From positions 3,295,001 through 3,359,000 of the forward strand of contig NZ_CP130044.1 in NCBI RefSeq assembly GCF_030505395.1: a stretch of DNA of 64,000 nucleotides, given 5' to 3'. Below, piece after piece: positions 53,125-61,821 of the stretch. The notes under the pieces were generated by a model. That model did no database searches. It was given only the letters and a program-made list of their open reading frames with translations, and was not told the origin of the DNA. Numbering within the stretch: the first letter of the stretch is position 1; each line of letters begins with the position of its first letter. The stretch is from Asticcacaulis sp. ZE23SCel15 (GTDB taxonomy: Bacteria > Pseudomonadota > Alphaproteobacteria > Caulobacterales > Caulobacteraceae). The translations under genes were made by a program, and so were the position numbers.

Positions 53125-55212
53125 ATGTCCTTGATCCGAAATACCCTGCTGACGACTGTTTTTTTTGGATTAGGGTTTGCAGCCGCCGCTTTTGCTGACG
53201 CCAGCTTTGTCATCATCCAGAACGGCGAGACTGTCGGCCATGTTGAGGTCGTCGAAACGGGTAAGACCCTCAGCATTGACTATGTCGTCGATGACAATGG
53301 CCGTGGCCCCAAGCACAAGCAAACCATTACCTTAGATGATAAGGGCCTGCCGGTCGCAGGTACGGTTGCCGGAACCTCCCTGATGGGCGGCGCTGTCAAT
53401 GAGACCTTTGCCATCAAGGGCACGTCTTTTACCTGGTCGTCTCAGGCCGACGCAGGCAAGATGGCGCTGAAAGCCCCCAAGCTCTATATTGTCAACGATT
53501 CCAACCCCTATGATCTGGCTATCTATGCCCGGTACCTGCTGACCCAGCCGAACCAGACCGCAGAAACCCTGCCCGGCGGGTCGGCACGGCTGCAAGCCAT
53601 CAAAACCCTCGACGTCGGTCAGGGTGATAAGGCGGTTAAGGTTACGGTCTATCAGATCAGCGGCCTTGATCTGGCGCCGGATTACATTCTGCTGGATGAA
53701 CACAACGAACTGTTTGCCGCAGGCAATGTCGTTCGCAAAGGCTATGAGGCCGAGATCAAGGCCCTTGGCCGCCTCAACAGCGACCTGGAGGCCGAGCGTC
53801 AAAAGACACTTCAGGCCGAACTGGGCCACCGCTTTGACGGGCCGGTGCGCATCAAAAATGTGCGCGTGTTTGACCCCAAAACTGGCAAGCTTAGCGCCCT
53901 GTCCAGCGTCGTGGTCAATGGCGACACCATCGCCACCATCCTGCCCGAAGCGGAGGCCGCGACCAACGCCCCGAAGGACGAAACCATTATCGACGGCGAC
54001 GGCGGCACGCTGATCCCCGGTCTGCACGACATGCATTCCCATACCACGCGCTCATCGGGGCTATTTCTGCTTGCATCGGGGGTTACTTCGGTGCGCGATA
54101 TGGGCAATGACAACGGCTTTCTGGATACCCAGATCCGCCTGATGACTGAAGGCACGGTCGCGGGCCCGCGCATTGTCCGCAACGGCTTTATTGAAGGTAA
54201 GAGCCCCTATTCGGCCAACCACGGCTTTGTGGTCTCCTCACAGGAAGAGGCGATGAAGGCCGTGCGCTGGTACGCTGATCACGGCTATTATCAGCTCAAA
54301 ATCTACAACAGCTTCAACCCCGACTGGATTCCCGCCGTCGCGGCTGAATCTCACCGTCTGGGCATGGATGTGGTCGGTCATATCCCCGCCTTTTATACGC
54401 CTGATCGCGGCATGAAAGACGGCTATGACGAAATCACCCACATCAATCAACTGGTGCTCGGCTGGCTGCTGAAAGACGGCGAGGACACCCGCACCCCGCT
54501 GCGGCTGACGGCTCTCGCCCGCGCGGCCACGCTTGATCTCAACTCGGCCCCGGTTCAGGCCTCGGTTGCGACCATGAAGGCTCAGGGCATGGGCCTTGAT
54601 ACCACCGCCGTGATCGTAGAGCGCCTAATGCTCAGCCGCGCGGGCAAGGTCAATCCGGCCGATGAATGGTATCTCAAAAACATGCCGATCGGCTATCAGC
54701 GCTATCGTAAGCGCACCTATGTGCCCCTGAAAGATGCCGCCGAAGACACAAGCTATTTCACCGCCTTTGATAAGCTGGTCGATATTATGAAGATGCTGCA
54801 TGATAATGGTATCCAATTACTTCCGGGCACCGACGATACGCTCGGCTTCTCGGTCAAGCGCGAACTGGAGCTGTACGTCAAGGCGGGCATGACCCCGGCC
54901 GAGGCGCTGAAAGTCGGCACCTACGATATGGAAGTTTATCTCGGCCGCGATCAGCAACTGGGCACGATTGAACGCGGCAAGCTGGCCGACTTTTTCCTCG
55001 TCAAGGGCGATCCGACCCAGGACTTAAGCGCGCTGCGTGAAACCCGCATGGTGCTCAAGGGCGGCTTTGTCTATTTCCCGAACGAAATCTATGACGCGCT
55101 CGGTATCACGCCGTTCACGACAGCGCCCACGGTGACCAAACCTGACAGCCCGGTCGCTGCATCCGATCACTCTGATCACGGAGAGTCCGATGGCGCCCAC
55201 TTCCACTACTGA
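53125..55212 (+). CDS. Exported amidohydrolase-superfamily protein
   Basis: A 695-residue protein. ATG 53125 lies 10 bases after the previous stop and gives a signal peptide ending near AAAFADA. An N-terminal beta-rich domain of about 210 residues precedes the metal-dependent hydrolase domain. The metal ligands are visible: HDMHSHT, the carboxylated Lys region YQLKIYNS, His in DVVGHIPAF and EITHINQ, and Asp in LLPGTDD. The family includes Xaa-Pro-like and N-acyl amino acid hydrolases and imidazolonepropionases. The periplasmic location fits a step after peptide cleavage. The C-terminus is His/Asp-rich (SDHSDHGESDGAHFHY) and could bind metal. Confidence 0.88.
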   Translation: MSLIRNTLLTTVFFGLGFAAAAFADASFVIIQNGETVGHVEVVETGKTLSIDYVVDDNGRGPKHKQTITLDDKGLPVAGTVAGTSLMGGAVNETFAIKGTSFTWSSQADAGKMALKAPKLYIVNDSNPYDLAIYARYLLTQPNQTAETLPGGSARLQAIKTLDVGQGDKAVKVTVYQISGLDLAPDYILLDEHNELFAAGNVVRKGYEAEIKALGRLNSDLEAERQKTLQAELGHRFDGPVRIKNVRVFDPKTGKLSALSSVVVNGDTIATILPEAEAATNAPKDETIIDGDGGTLIPGLHDMHSHTTRSSGLFLLASGVTSVRDMGNDNGFLDTQIRLMTEGTVAGPRIVRNGFIEGKSPYSANHGFVVSSQEEAMKAVRWYADHGYYQLKIYNSFNPDWIPAVAAESHRLGMDVVGHIPAFYTPDRGMKDGYDEITHINQLVLGWLLKDGEDTRTPLRLTALARAATLDLNSAPVQASVATMKAQGMGLDTTAVIVERLMLSRAGKVNPADEWYLKNMPIGYQRYRKRTYVPLKDAAEDTSYFTAFDKLVDIMKMLHDNGIQLLPGTDDTLGFSVKRELELYVKAGMTPAEALKVGTYDMEVYLGRDQQLGTIERGKLADFFLVKGDPTQDLSALRETRMVLKGGFVYFPNEIYDALGITPFTTAPTVTKPDSPVAASDHSDHGESDGAHFHY

Positions 55213-55579
55213 TATCACGCACTTCGCCTACGATTTCGACCTACCCGCGTCGGAGGCTGTGTCAACCGGCGGTCTCCTGTACCTGTCCGGCCATATTGGC
55301 GACGACGATGACGGGAATGTACCTGACACTCTGGCCGAGCAAACCGAGCAGATGATGCGCAATGTCGCGGCCTCATTAAAGACGGTCGGGGCCAGTTTTG
55401 ATGACGTGTTCAAGTGCCGACTAATGCTGACCGACATGACGCGGTTGGATGAAGTGTTTGAGATTTACCGGCTCTATTTCAAGCCTCTGTGCCTGCCGGT
55501 GTGTACGACGTTCGGGGTATCAGCCCTGGCTTACGGCGCGCAGGTCGAAATCGAAGTGAGCCTAAAAAACGTAAAATGA
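55190..55579 (+). CDS. RidA (YjgF) family protein lacking the conserved arginine
   Basis: A 129-residue RidA-like protein: the GGLLYLSGHIG start, VGASFDDVFKCRLMLTD and CTTFGVSALAYGAQVEIEV end are family features. In active RidA the C-terminal motif has an Arg (ARTTV-like) that binds the substrate carboxylate; here that position is Cys (VCTTF). It is therefore likely a Rid subgroup member without standard imine deaminase activity, or with another substrate. The start lies 23 bases inside the amidohydrolase gene with GGAGAG upstream. Confidence 0.85.
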   Translation: MAPTSTTDITHFAYDFDLPASEAVSTGGLLYLSGHIGDDDDGNVPDTLAEQTEQMMRNVAASLKTVGASFDDVFKCRLMLTDMTRLDEVFEIYRLYFKPLCLPVCTTFGVSALAYGAQVEIEVSLKNVK

Positions 55580-55587
55580 GGGGATAG

Positions 55588-57101
55588 ATGATGAAAACCG
55601 CCGCCTCCAAATGGGTCCTCGCCGCCGTGCTGATGGCCGCTCCGATCAGCCCAGCCCCCACCCTCGCCCAGACCGCGGCGACATCCGCGCCCCTGCGCTT
55701 TGAGACCCAACATTCCGGCACCTTTGGCGGCAAGACCATCCGTTATAAGGCCGTGGTCGAACAAACCCCTATTCTGGGCGCAGACGGTCAGGCCATCGCT
55801 CAGATCGTCGCCACCAGCTATATCCGCACCGACACACCCAAAGGCACGGTCAGGCCCGTTGTTTTTGTCTTCAACGGCGGCCCCGGCTCGGCCTCGGTCT
55901 GGCTGCACATGGGCATTATGGGCCCCAAGCGGGTCGCCTTCACCGATGACGTAAAGCCTGAAACCACCCCGCCGTTTAAGATCACCGACAACCCGGACAG
56001 CCCGCTCGATGTCGCCGATATCGTGCTGTTCGATCCGCCCGGCACCGGCTACTCGCAAGTTGTGGCCGGTAAAGATCCCAAGCCTTCGGCGTCGAGCAGG
56101 ACGCCATAATCACCGCAGGCTTCATTCAGGGCTGGCTGCGCCAATATGACCGCGTCAACGCCCCCAAGTTCGTGGTCGGCAAATCCTACGGCACCATTCG
56201 CGCCGCACGACTGGCCAAACTGCTGGCCGGAGGGCCATCGGAAACCGGCTCCATGACCGGCCTGACGCTCAACGGCGTCATCCTGCTGGGTCAGGCGATG
56301 GATATGTCCCCCAAGGGCGACACCGCATATCTTACGGGCCTGCCGACCATGGCCGCGACTGCCTGGTATCACGGCGCCGTCGATAAGTCCGCGACCACGC
56401 TTGCGGGGCAGATCAGCGACGCGCAAGGCTTTGCCGCCGGAGACTATCTGCGCGCGCTCTATCTCGGTGACCGCGCCACGCTGTCCGAAAAAGCCGCCGT
56501 GGCCGCCAAGCTGTCGACGCTAACCGGCCTCACGCAAGACTATACCCTGCGCCAAGACCTACGCGTCACGTTAAATGAGTTTGCCTCTGAGGTTCTGGCC
56601 TCGAAAAACATCCAGATCGGCATGTATGATGGCCGCTACACCCTGCCGCTCAGGTCTTCGGGCGGCGATCCGGTCGCGGATGACCCGGCCATGGGCCAGT
56701 ATGTGCCGGGTTATCTGGCGGCCCTTGATCAGCACTTTACCCGCAATCTCGGCGTCAAAATCGATGCGCCCTATAAGGCCATTGAGTTTCGCACCGTCAA
56801 TGCCCGCTGGGACTGGGGCGGCGGGGCCGGTGTGCCCCCCTCAAAGAACTACGCCACTGATCTGGCGGTCGCCATGCGCCGAAATCCGTCGCTTAAACTC
56901 ATGGTCGGCACCGGCGTCTATGATCTGGTGACCACGCTCGGTGCCGCCGAATACACCCTTGCGCACTCAGGGATCGACCTGAAAGCCGTCACCTTCAAAA
57001 CCTACGAATCCGGCCACATGCCCTATATGGGCCCGGACAGCCGCAAGGCCCTGTCGGCCGATCTTCGCACCTTTATCACCGCTTCGAGTACCGCCCCATG
57101 A
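55588..57101 (+). pseudogene. S10-family serine carboxypeptidase (copy 3) with a one-base frameshift
   Basis: The first frame (55588, GAGGGG upstream) gives a signal peptide ending near TLAQ, the oxyanion loop NGGPGSASVWLH and DPPGTGYSQVVAGKDPK before ending early. A second frame continues FGVEQDAIITAGFIQGWLRQ, the nucleophile loop GKSYGTI and the rest to 57101, with GVYDLVTTLG and ESGHMPY supplying Asp and His. Adding one G to AAGCC at about 56080-56084 (DPKAFGVEQDA) rebuilds one protein of about 504 residues. The nucleophile motif is GKSYG instead of GESYG. A sequencing error is likely; real loss is possible. Confidence 0.88.
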
Positions 57102-58414
57102 CCGAACCAACACCTTCACGCCACCTTAAACAGACTGTCGGCCTGACCGGCGTGGTCATGTTTGGCGCGGGCAGCGCCATTGGCGTGTCGATCTTTTCTG
57201 TCCTGCAACCGGCGGCTCAGGTCGCTGGTTCCGGTCTTTTGATCGCCATGCTGATCGCCACCATCCCGATGGTATTGTTTGCCTCGTCTTACGCCTTCAT
57301 GGGCTCGGCCCTGCCGACATCAGGGGCGTCCTATGAATGGCCGCGCCGGTTCATCCACCCGTTTGTGGGCTTCATGATCGCTTGGCTTAGGATCGTCGCC
57401 AATGTCGGGGCGGTCATCGTGCTGTCGTCGGTGCTGGTCAGCTACCTTGGCATGGCGTTCGACCTGCCGCGTAAACCGACCATGGCCGCCGCCATCACCA
57501 TTGCCTTTGCGCTCAACTATTTTGGCGTCTCGATCGCATCGGGTATCCAGACCGTACTGATGGGCCTGCTGCTGATCGTGCTGGCGGCCTTCACCTTCAC
57601 CGGCCTGCCGATGACGACGATGGATCTCATTCAGCCGATCGTTGGCCACGGCTGGGTCGCCATTCTGGCCTGTGTGCCATTGATGATCTCGCTGTTCCTC
57701 GGCATCGAAGCCGCGGTTGAAATCGGCGAAGAGGTGAAAAACCCGCAAAAGACCCTGCCGCGCGGCATCGTGCTGGCCGTACTTTTGACGTTGGTGGTCT
57801 ATGGTCTGGTAGCCGTGACGGCCTTGGGCCTGATCGGTCCTGACGCCTTGGCAAATACAAAGACGCCCCTGCTGGATGCCGCCAAGGTACCGCTCGGCCC
57901 GTGGGCAGCCCCCGTCATCATCGGGGCCGCCACAATTTCGATCATGAAGTCGCTCAACGGGCTGGCGCTCGGCTTTTCGCGCTCATTGTTTGCCATGGGC
58001 CGCGAAGGCGCCCTGCCCTCCGTGTTCAATAAGATTCATCCGAAATTCGGCACGCCCTACATGGCCATACTGATCGGCTGGGGCGCAGGCCTTGCGGGCA
58101 TATTCCTGCCAGATGATCTGGTGTTTCTGCTGCTGGCCGTCAACATCCCGACCATGCTGAAATACATGGCCTGTTCGATCTCAGCCACTAATCTGGTCAA
58201 GCATCACCCCGAACTGCACGCTAATGCGGGTTTGAAGTGGAAAAAATCCTCAGTGCTGTGGCTGGGCTATCTGGGCGCCGTCTGTGCGGTGGTGGTCATC
58301 CTGGCCGGTATCGAAGCCGATGTGCGTCCTTACGGTCTTTTGGCGGTCTGGGCGGTGATCGGCGTCATCTACTGGGCGGTTCGCTCAAGGATAAAACAGC
58401 CCCGCAACCCGTAG
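57098..58414 (+). CDS. APC-family amino acid permease
   Basis: A 438-residue inner-membrane transporter with about twelve helices. The N-terminus LTGVVMFGAGSAIGVSIFSV holds the unwound glycine-rich helix 1 (GAGSAIG) of the amino acid-polyamine-organocation superfamily. EIGEEVKNPQKTLPRGI is the conserved loop between helices 6 and 7. The substrate is probably an amino acid released by the surrounding peptidases. It overlaps the S10 copy 3 stop by four bases. Confidence 0.92.
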   Translation: MTEPTPSRHLKQTVGLTGVVMFGAGSAIGVSIFSVLQPAAQVAGSGLLIAMLIATIPMVLFASSYAFMGSALPTSGASYEWPRRFIHPFVGFMIAWLRIVANVGAVIVLSSVLVSYLGMAFDLPRKPTMAAAITIAFALNYFGVSIASGIQTVLMGLLLIVLAAFTFTGLPMTTMDLIQPIVGHGWVAILACVPLMISLFLGIEAAVEIGEEVKNPQKTLPRGIVLAVLLTLVVYGLVAVTALGLIGPDALANTKTPLLDAAKVPLGPWAAPVIIGAATISIMKSLNGLALGFSRSLFAMGREGALPSVFNKIHPKFGTPYMAILIGWGAGLAGIFLPDDLVFLLLAVNIPTMLKYMACSISATNLVKHHPELHANAGLKWKKSSVLWLGYLGAVCAVVVILAGIEADVRPYGLLAVWAVIGVIYWAVRSRIKQPRNP

Positions 58415-58530
58415 AATACGATGTAATTTATGCGAAAACCGGGTCTGACCCTTAGCACTTCACATAAGAATTGCCCGGATTATCAGCTAAATTTTTCCTC
58501 ATAGCCACCCTTTGACCGGGGTAGGCGCAT

Positions 58531-59727
58531 ATGGAAAACAGTATGAATATCTCCTCGCGGCTGAGCCTGTCTGATACCGGCCTTGCGGCATCACCTGTGT
58601 CTTCGGCCTTACCCGTTCAGGCGCCGCTGTCCTATGCCCAGTGGGTGCGGCAGGCTCTGGCCGATCGGGCCAAAGCGTTTGTCCTGTTCGACAGTTCGGT
58701 CGATGAACCCAAGGCCCTGCTGCAACAGACAATCAGCGCCGGTTTCTCAGACGGCTTCAGCGACCGCTACACCTCCGCCTTTGTGAACGGTAACCCTTAT
58801 GTGCTGGGGGCCCTGTCGCGCCGGTATGATGTGCCGCAGGATCATATACTGACGACGTCCGCCGCCACGACCGCGATTGCACTGGTCTACCGCGCCTATC
58901 TGTCGGCGGGCGATCATATCCTCGTTGAAACGCCGCGCTTTGACCTGTTGGCGACCACAGCCCTCAGCATGGGGGTCGAGGTTGAGGATTTTCAACGCGC
59001 TGGCGACGATTTTGCCATTGATATGGACGATCTGCGCGCCCGCATCCGCCCGGATACCCGCCTGATCGTCCTGTCGGACCTGCATAACCCGTCGGGCATG
59101 TTGCTGAATGAAGCGACGCTTAACGCCCTTGCCGAACTGGCTGAAAGTCATAAGCTCAAGGTCATGATCGATGAAGTTTACGGCGACTATGCGGGTGACG
59201 CCCGCACCGGATCGGCCGTGAAATATTCGCCCCACTTTATCGCCATCAACTCCCTGACCAAGATCTATGGCCTGTCCACGCTTCGCTGCGGCTGGATACT
59301 GGGGGCGCCCGACGCGTTGGCACCCGTGCGCGATGTGGCGGGCCGTTACGACTTCACCACCTCGAACCTGTCGCACGCCGTCGCCGCTCTGGTGCTCGAC
59401 GCGGATGACGCCTACGATGCCTACCGCCGTCAGGTGATGCTGGAGAGCCGTCCGGTCATGGCCCGTTTTTTTGAGATATGGCGCGCGGAAGGACTTATTG
59501 AAGGTCAATTGCCTGAACATGGCTGCATCTGTTTTCCGAAGCTGGTCGGCATAGACGACACCATCGCCTTTTCAGACTGGCTGGCCAAAACCCATAATGT
59601 CCGCGTAGCGCCCGGCGAATATTTTGGCGCGGCGGGATCGGTGCGCATCGGCTTTGCCAAGGATATCATCGGCATGTCGCAGGCGCTGGAGCGCATGACG
59701 CAGGGCCTGCGCCAATACCGTATCTGA
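58531..59727 (+). CDS. Class I/II PLP-dependent aminotransferase
   Basis: A 398-residue cytosolic fold-type I enzyme. The phosphate-binding start TTSAATTAIALVY, the cofactor-contacting SDLHNPSG and MIDEVYGDY, and the PLP lysine in NSLTKIYGL (K244) with the C-terminal VRIGF region are visible. It fits a transaminase acting on the imported amino acid. The substrate is unknown. The 116-base gap before it includes the word GTAATTTATGC, similar to the upstream motif of the first S10 gene. Confidence 0.9.
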   Translation: MENSMNISSRLSLSDTGLAASPVSSALPVQAPLSYAQWVRQALADRAKAFVLFDSSVDEPKALLQQTISAGFSDGFSDRYTSAFVNGNPYVLGALSRRYDVPQDHILTTSAATTAIALVYRAYLSAGDHILVETPRFDLLATTALSMGVEVEDFQRAGDDFAIDMDDLRARIRPDTRLIVLSDLHNPSGMLLNEATLNALAELAESHKLKVMIDEVYGDYAGDARTGSAVKYSPHFIAINSLTKIYGLSTLRCGWILGAPDALAPVRDVAGRYDFTTSNLSHAVAALVLDADDAYDAYRRQVMLESRPVMARFFEIWRAEGLIEGQLPEHGCICFPKLVGIDDTIAFSDWLAKTHNVRVAPGEYFGAAGSVRIGFAKDIIGMSQALERMTQGLRQYRI

Positions 59728-59729
59728 TT

Positions 59730-59833
59730 TAGAGCGCATCCCGAAAAGTGTGAAGCGGTTTTCGGATACAGATGCGCGCAAAAACAAAAACTTAGGGTAC
59801 AGTTCCGATCCAATCAGATCGGGACGTGCTCTA
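59730..59833. repeat. Full palindromic alphaproteobacterial repeat element
   Basis: 104 bases bounded by TAGAGC (59730-59735) and GCTCTA (59828-59833). The left half carries the hairpin TAGAGCGCATCCCGAAAAGT with GGTTTTCGGATACAGATGCG, matching the element at 21376; the right half has the hairpin CCGATC-CAATCA-GATCGG. It fills the gap between the aminotransferase and MarR genes, whose TAG stop (read on the minus strand) is the terminal TAG of the repeat. Confidence 0.85.
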
Positions 59834-60328
59834 GGCGGCGCTAGCCTGCTCGAAGTCGGCAGGCAGATGGGATGAAAACGCCTCAGCGTCGTCAGCGGCC
59901 TCAGCCGGAGCCAGCTTTTTTAGCAATTCACACAGGCGGCGCACCTCATCACGCGTCAACCCGGCAATCAGCGCCGCTTCGCGTTCGCGCGCCACCGGCA
60001 CCGTGTCTTCAAATTTGTGTCGACCGGCTTCCGTCAGAAACAGGTCATAGGCGCGGTAGTCACCTTCGCAGAATTGGCGGCTGACAAAGCGCTTCTTGCG
60101 CAGGCTGGTAATGGCGCGCCAGGCAACCACCTTTTCCACACCAACGCCCGCCGCAATATCCTTTTGTGGCACGCGCCCGTGAGCGCTCAGCATCGCCAGG
60201 ATACGCCATTCGGTGGCGGTCAGACCGTGAGCGTCATGAGCCGCCGCGGCAATAGCTGACACCATCTCAGACAACTGCTCAATGTTATGCGGTAAGTAGG
60301 TACTGTAACCCGGTAATCCCTGACGCAT
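59831..60328 (-). CDS. MarR-family transcriptional regulator
   Basis: A 165-residue winged-helix regulator. ATG 60328 follows AAGGGG; a TTG 9 bases earlier is less likely. DNA-binding region: LTATEWRILAMLSAHGRVPQ, then DIAAGVGVEKVVAWRAITSL and a wing with FCEGDYRAYDLFLTEAG. The C-terminal helices form the dimer interface. It is transcribed divergently from the EamA transporter gene, the usual MarR arrangement for controlling an efflux gene. The stop codon is provided by the palindromic repeat. Confidence 0.9.
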   Translation of the reverse strand: MRQGLPGYSTYLPHNIEQLSEMVSAIAAAAHDAHGLTATEWRILAMLSAHGRVPQKDIAAGVGVEKVVAWRAITSLRKKRFVSRQFCEGDYRAYDLFLTEAGRHKFEDTVPVAREREAALIAGLTRDEVRRLCELLKKLAPAEAADDAEAFSSHLPADFEQASAA

Positions 60329-60578
60329 GACACTCAATCCCCTTTTGCCGTGAGCATAGCATGATCATCGGCAAAATATCACCCCTAAACGATGATTGAT
60401 TCCACATTGCCGCATGATTTTTTCCGTAAACCTATCCGATCCGGAAATTTTCACCCTAAATCAATTATCGAATATGGTATACAATAAAATTTCACCGGAG
60501 ACTAAATTTTTCGTGAACGCCAGTCTCTGACGGCAATTGAGGCAAGAAATTTCGCAGCGCAGCGTATATTGTTTCGCA

Positions 60579-61610
60579 ATGCAGCAACCAAACTCATCTA
60601 AGCCCGAAACACCCTGCAACGCCTTGCTTTCCGGCGGGACGGCGCAGGCGCGCTCGCTGCCCGCCCTCTGGGGTTCGATTACGGGCATAGCCGCCATGAT
60701 GATGGTCATCGCCGTATGGACCGGCTTCAGCCTATCGGCACGCGGCCTTAGCCATCTGAACCTGACGCCGGCTGATGCCGCCCTCGTCCGCTTTGGCCTG
60801 CCGGCCCTGCTGTTCCTGCCGCTGCTGAAATCACGCTGGCCCCACATCCGCCGCGCCCCTTTAAGTGCGGTTCTGTCGGTGTTCGCCGGGGGCGGCCTGC
60901 CGTTTTATCTGGTTGCCGTTAAGGGCGCTACTCTGACCTCAGCCGCCCTGTCGGCCGCCTTGATCCCCGGCGGCAGCGTGCTGATTGTCAGCCTGTTTCA
61001 GGCCCTGAACGCCCGCTCAAAAGTCTCCGTCCCGGTCATGACCGGGCTAACCCTGATCGCCTGCGGTCTGCTGGCGGTCACCATGGTCAGCGGACTCAGC
61101 GCTGACACCACCGCCCTGTCGCCACTGGGGACGGCTCTGGTGTTTGTCGCGGGCGCTCTGTGGGCCCTGTTTACCCTGTCGGTGCGCAAAACCGGCCTCG
61201 ATGCGATCGGCGTGTCACTGGTGCAATGCCTGCCGTCTCTGGCCGCTCTGGCGGTTCTGTCGGTCTCAGGCTACGCGCCCATTCATCTGGGCCTGCATAA
61301 TATCTTGTCCGCATGGCCGTTTATACTGGCGCACGGCGTGGGCACCGGCCTGATGGCGGGTCTGTGTTATGCCTTTGCCATCCGCAAGCTGGGGGCGGTG
61401 CAAGCCTCGGCGCTAGGGTCGCTGTCACCGGCCGTCACGGCGATCTGCGCGGGTCTATTTCTGGGTGAACCCCTGACGCCACTGCTGCTGACGGGGGCGG
61501 CACTGGTCTCGACCGGGGTCATTCTGCTCAACCTGAAAGCCTCGAAACCGCGCGTGAATCCCATAGCCAAAGGCGTAAAAAGCCCCGCCGCCACACCTCA
61601 AAATTTTTAA
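60579..61610 (+). CDS. EamA/DMT-family transporter
   Basis: A 343-residue membrane protein with ten hydrophobic segments in two EamA repeats (ALVRFGLPALLFLPLLKSRW in the first; GAVQASALGSLSPAVTAICA then GLFLGEPLTP in the second). Members export amino acids or metabolites such as cysteine and threonine. I chose ATG 60579; a TTG at 60537 extends the frame but without a better ribosome-binding site. Divergent from marR, so probably under its control. The upstream 250 bases are AT-rich and hold CGCATGATTT (60411-60420), also present before the first S10 gene. Confidence 0.87.
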   Translation: MQQPNSSKPETPCNALLSGGTAQARSLPALWGSITGIAAMMMVIAVWTGFSLSARGLSHLNLTPADAALVRFGLPALLFLPLLKSRWPHIRRAPLSAVLSVFAGGGLPFYLVAVKGATLTSAALSAALIPGGSVLIVSLFQALNARSKVSVPVMTGLTLIACGLLAVTMVSGLSADTTALSPLGTALVFVAGALWALFTLSVRKTGLDAIGVSLVQCLPSLAALAVLSVSGYAPIHLGLHNILSAWPFILAHGVGTGLMAGLCYAFAIRKLGAVQASALGSLSPAVTAICAGLFLGEPLTPLLLTGAALVSTGVILLNLKASKPRVNPIAKGVKSPAATPQNF

Positions 61611-61698
61611 CTCCAACGTCAATTCGTAATACAAATATGGCCAAACACAGGCCAATACGCGGTTACCAAACCCTTATTTTGTAAGACAAATACGGCGC

Positions 61699-61718
61699 AT
61701 TTGACGTATTAGTCAAAT
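61699..61718. promoter_or_regulatory. 7-6-7 inverted repeat upstream of TonB receptor
   Basis: ATTTGAC (61699-61705) and GTCAAAT (61712-61718) are exact reverse complements around GTATTA. It includes a TTGACG that could serve as a -35 hexamer. Possible operator of a dimeric regulator. Confidence 0.4.
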
Positions 61719-61793
61719 TTTTGTCGCAATTATACAACATTGCGCCCCAAAGCGCTTTCACCAGCGCAAAATTGTGTCGACAGTGTTTTACAA

Positions 61794-61821
61794 TGATAGC
61801 GTTGTCATGATAGCGGTAACG
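61794..61821. promoter_or_regulatory. Two abutting LacI-type operator-like sites
   Basis: TGATAGCGTTGTCA (61794-61807) is immediately followed by TGATAGCGGTAACG (61808-61821). Both fit TGNTAGCGNTNNCR, close to the CG-centred operators of LacI-family regulators that control TonB-receptor sugar-uptake genes in Caulobacter and Xanthomonas. They lie 245 bases before the start codon. No lacI-type gene is in the window. Confidence 0.55.
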
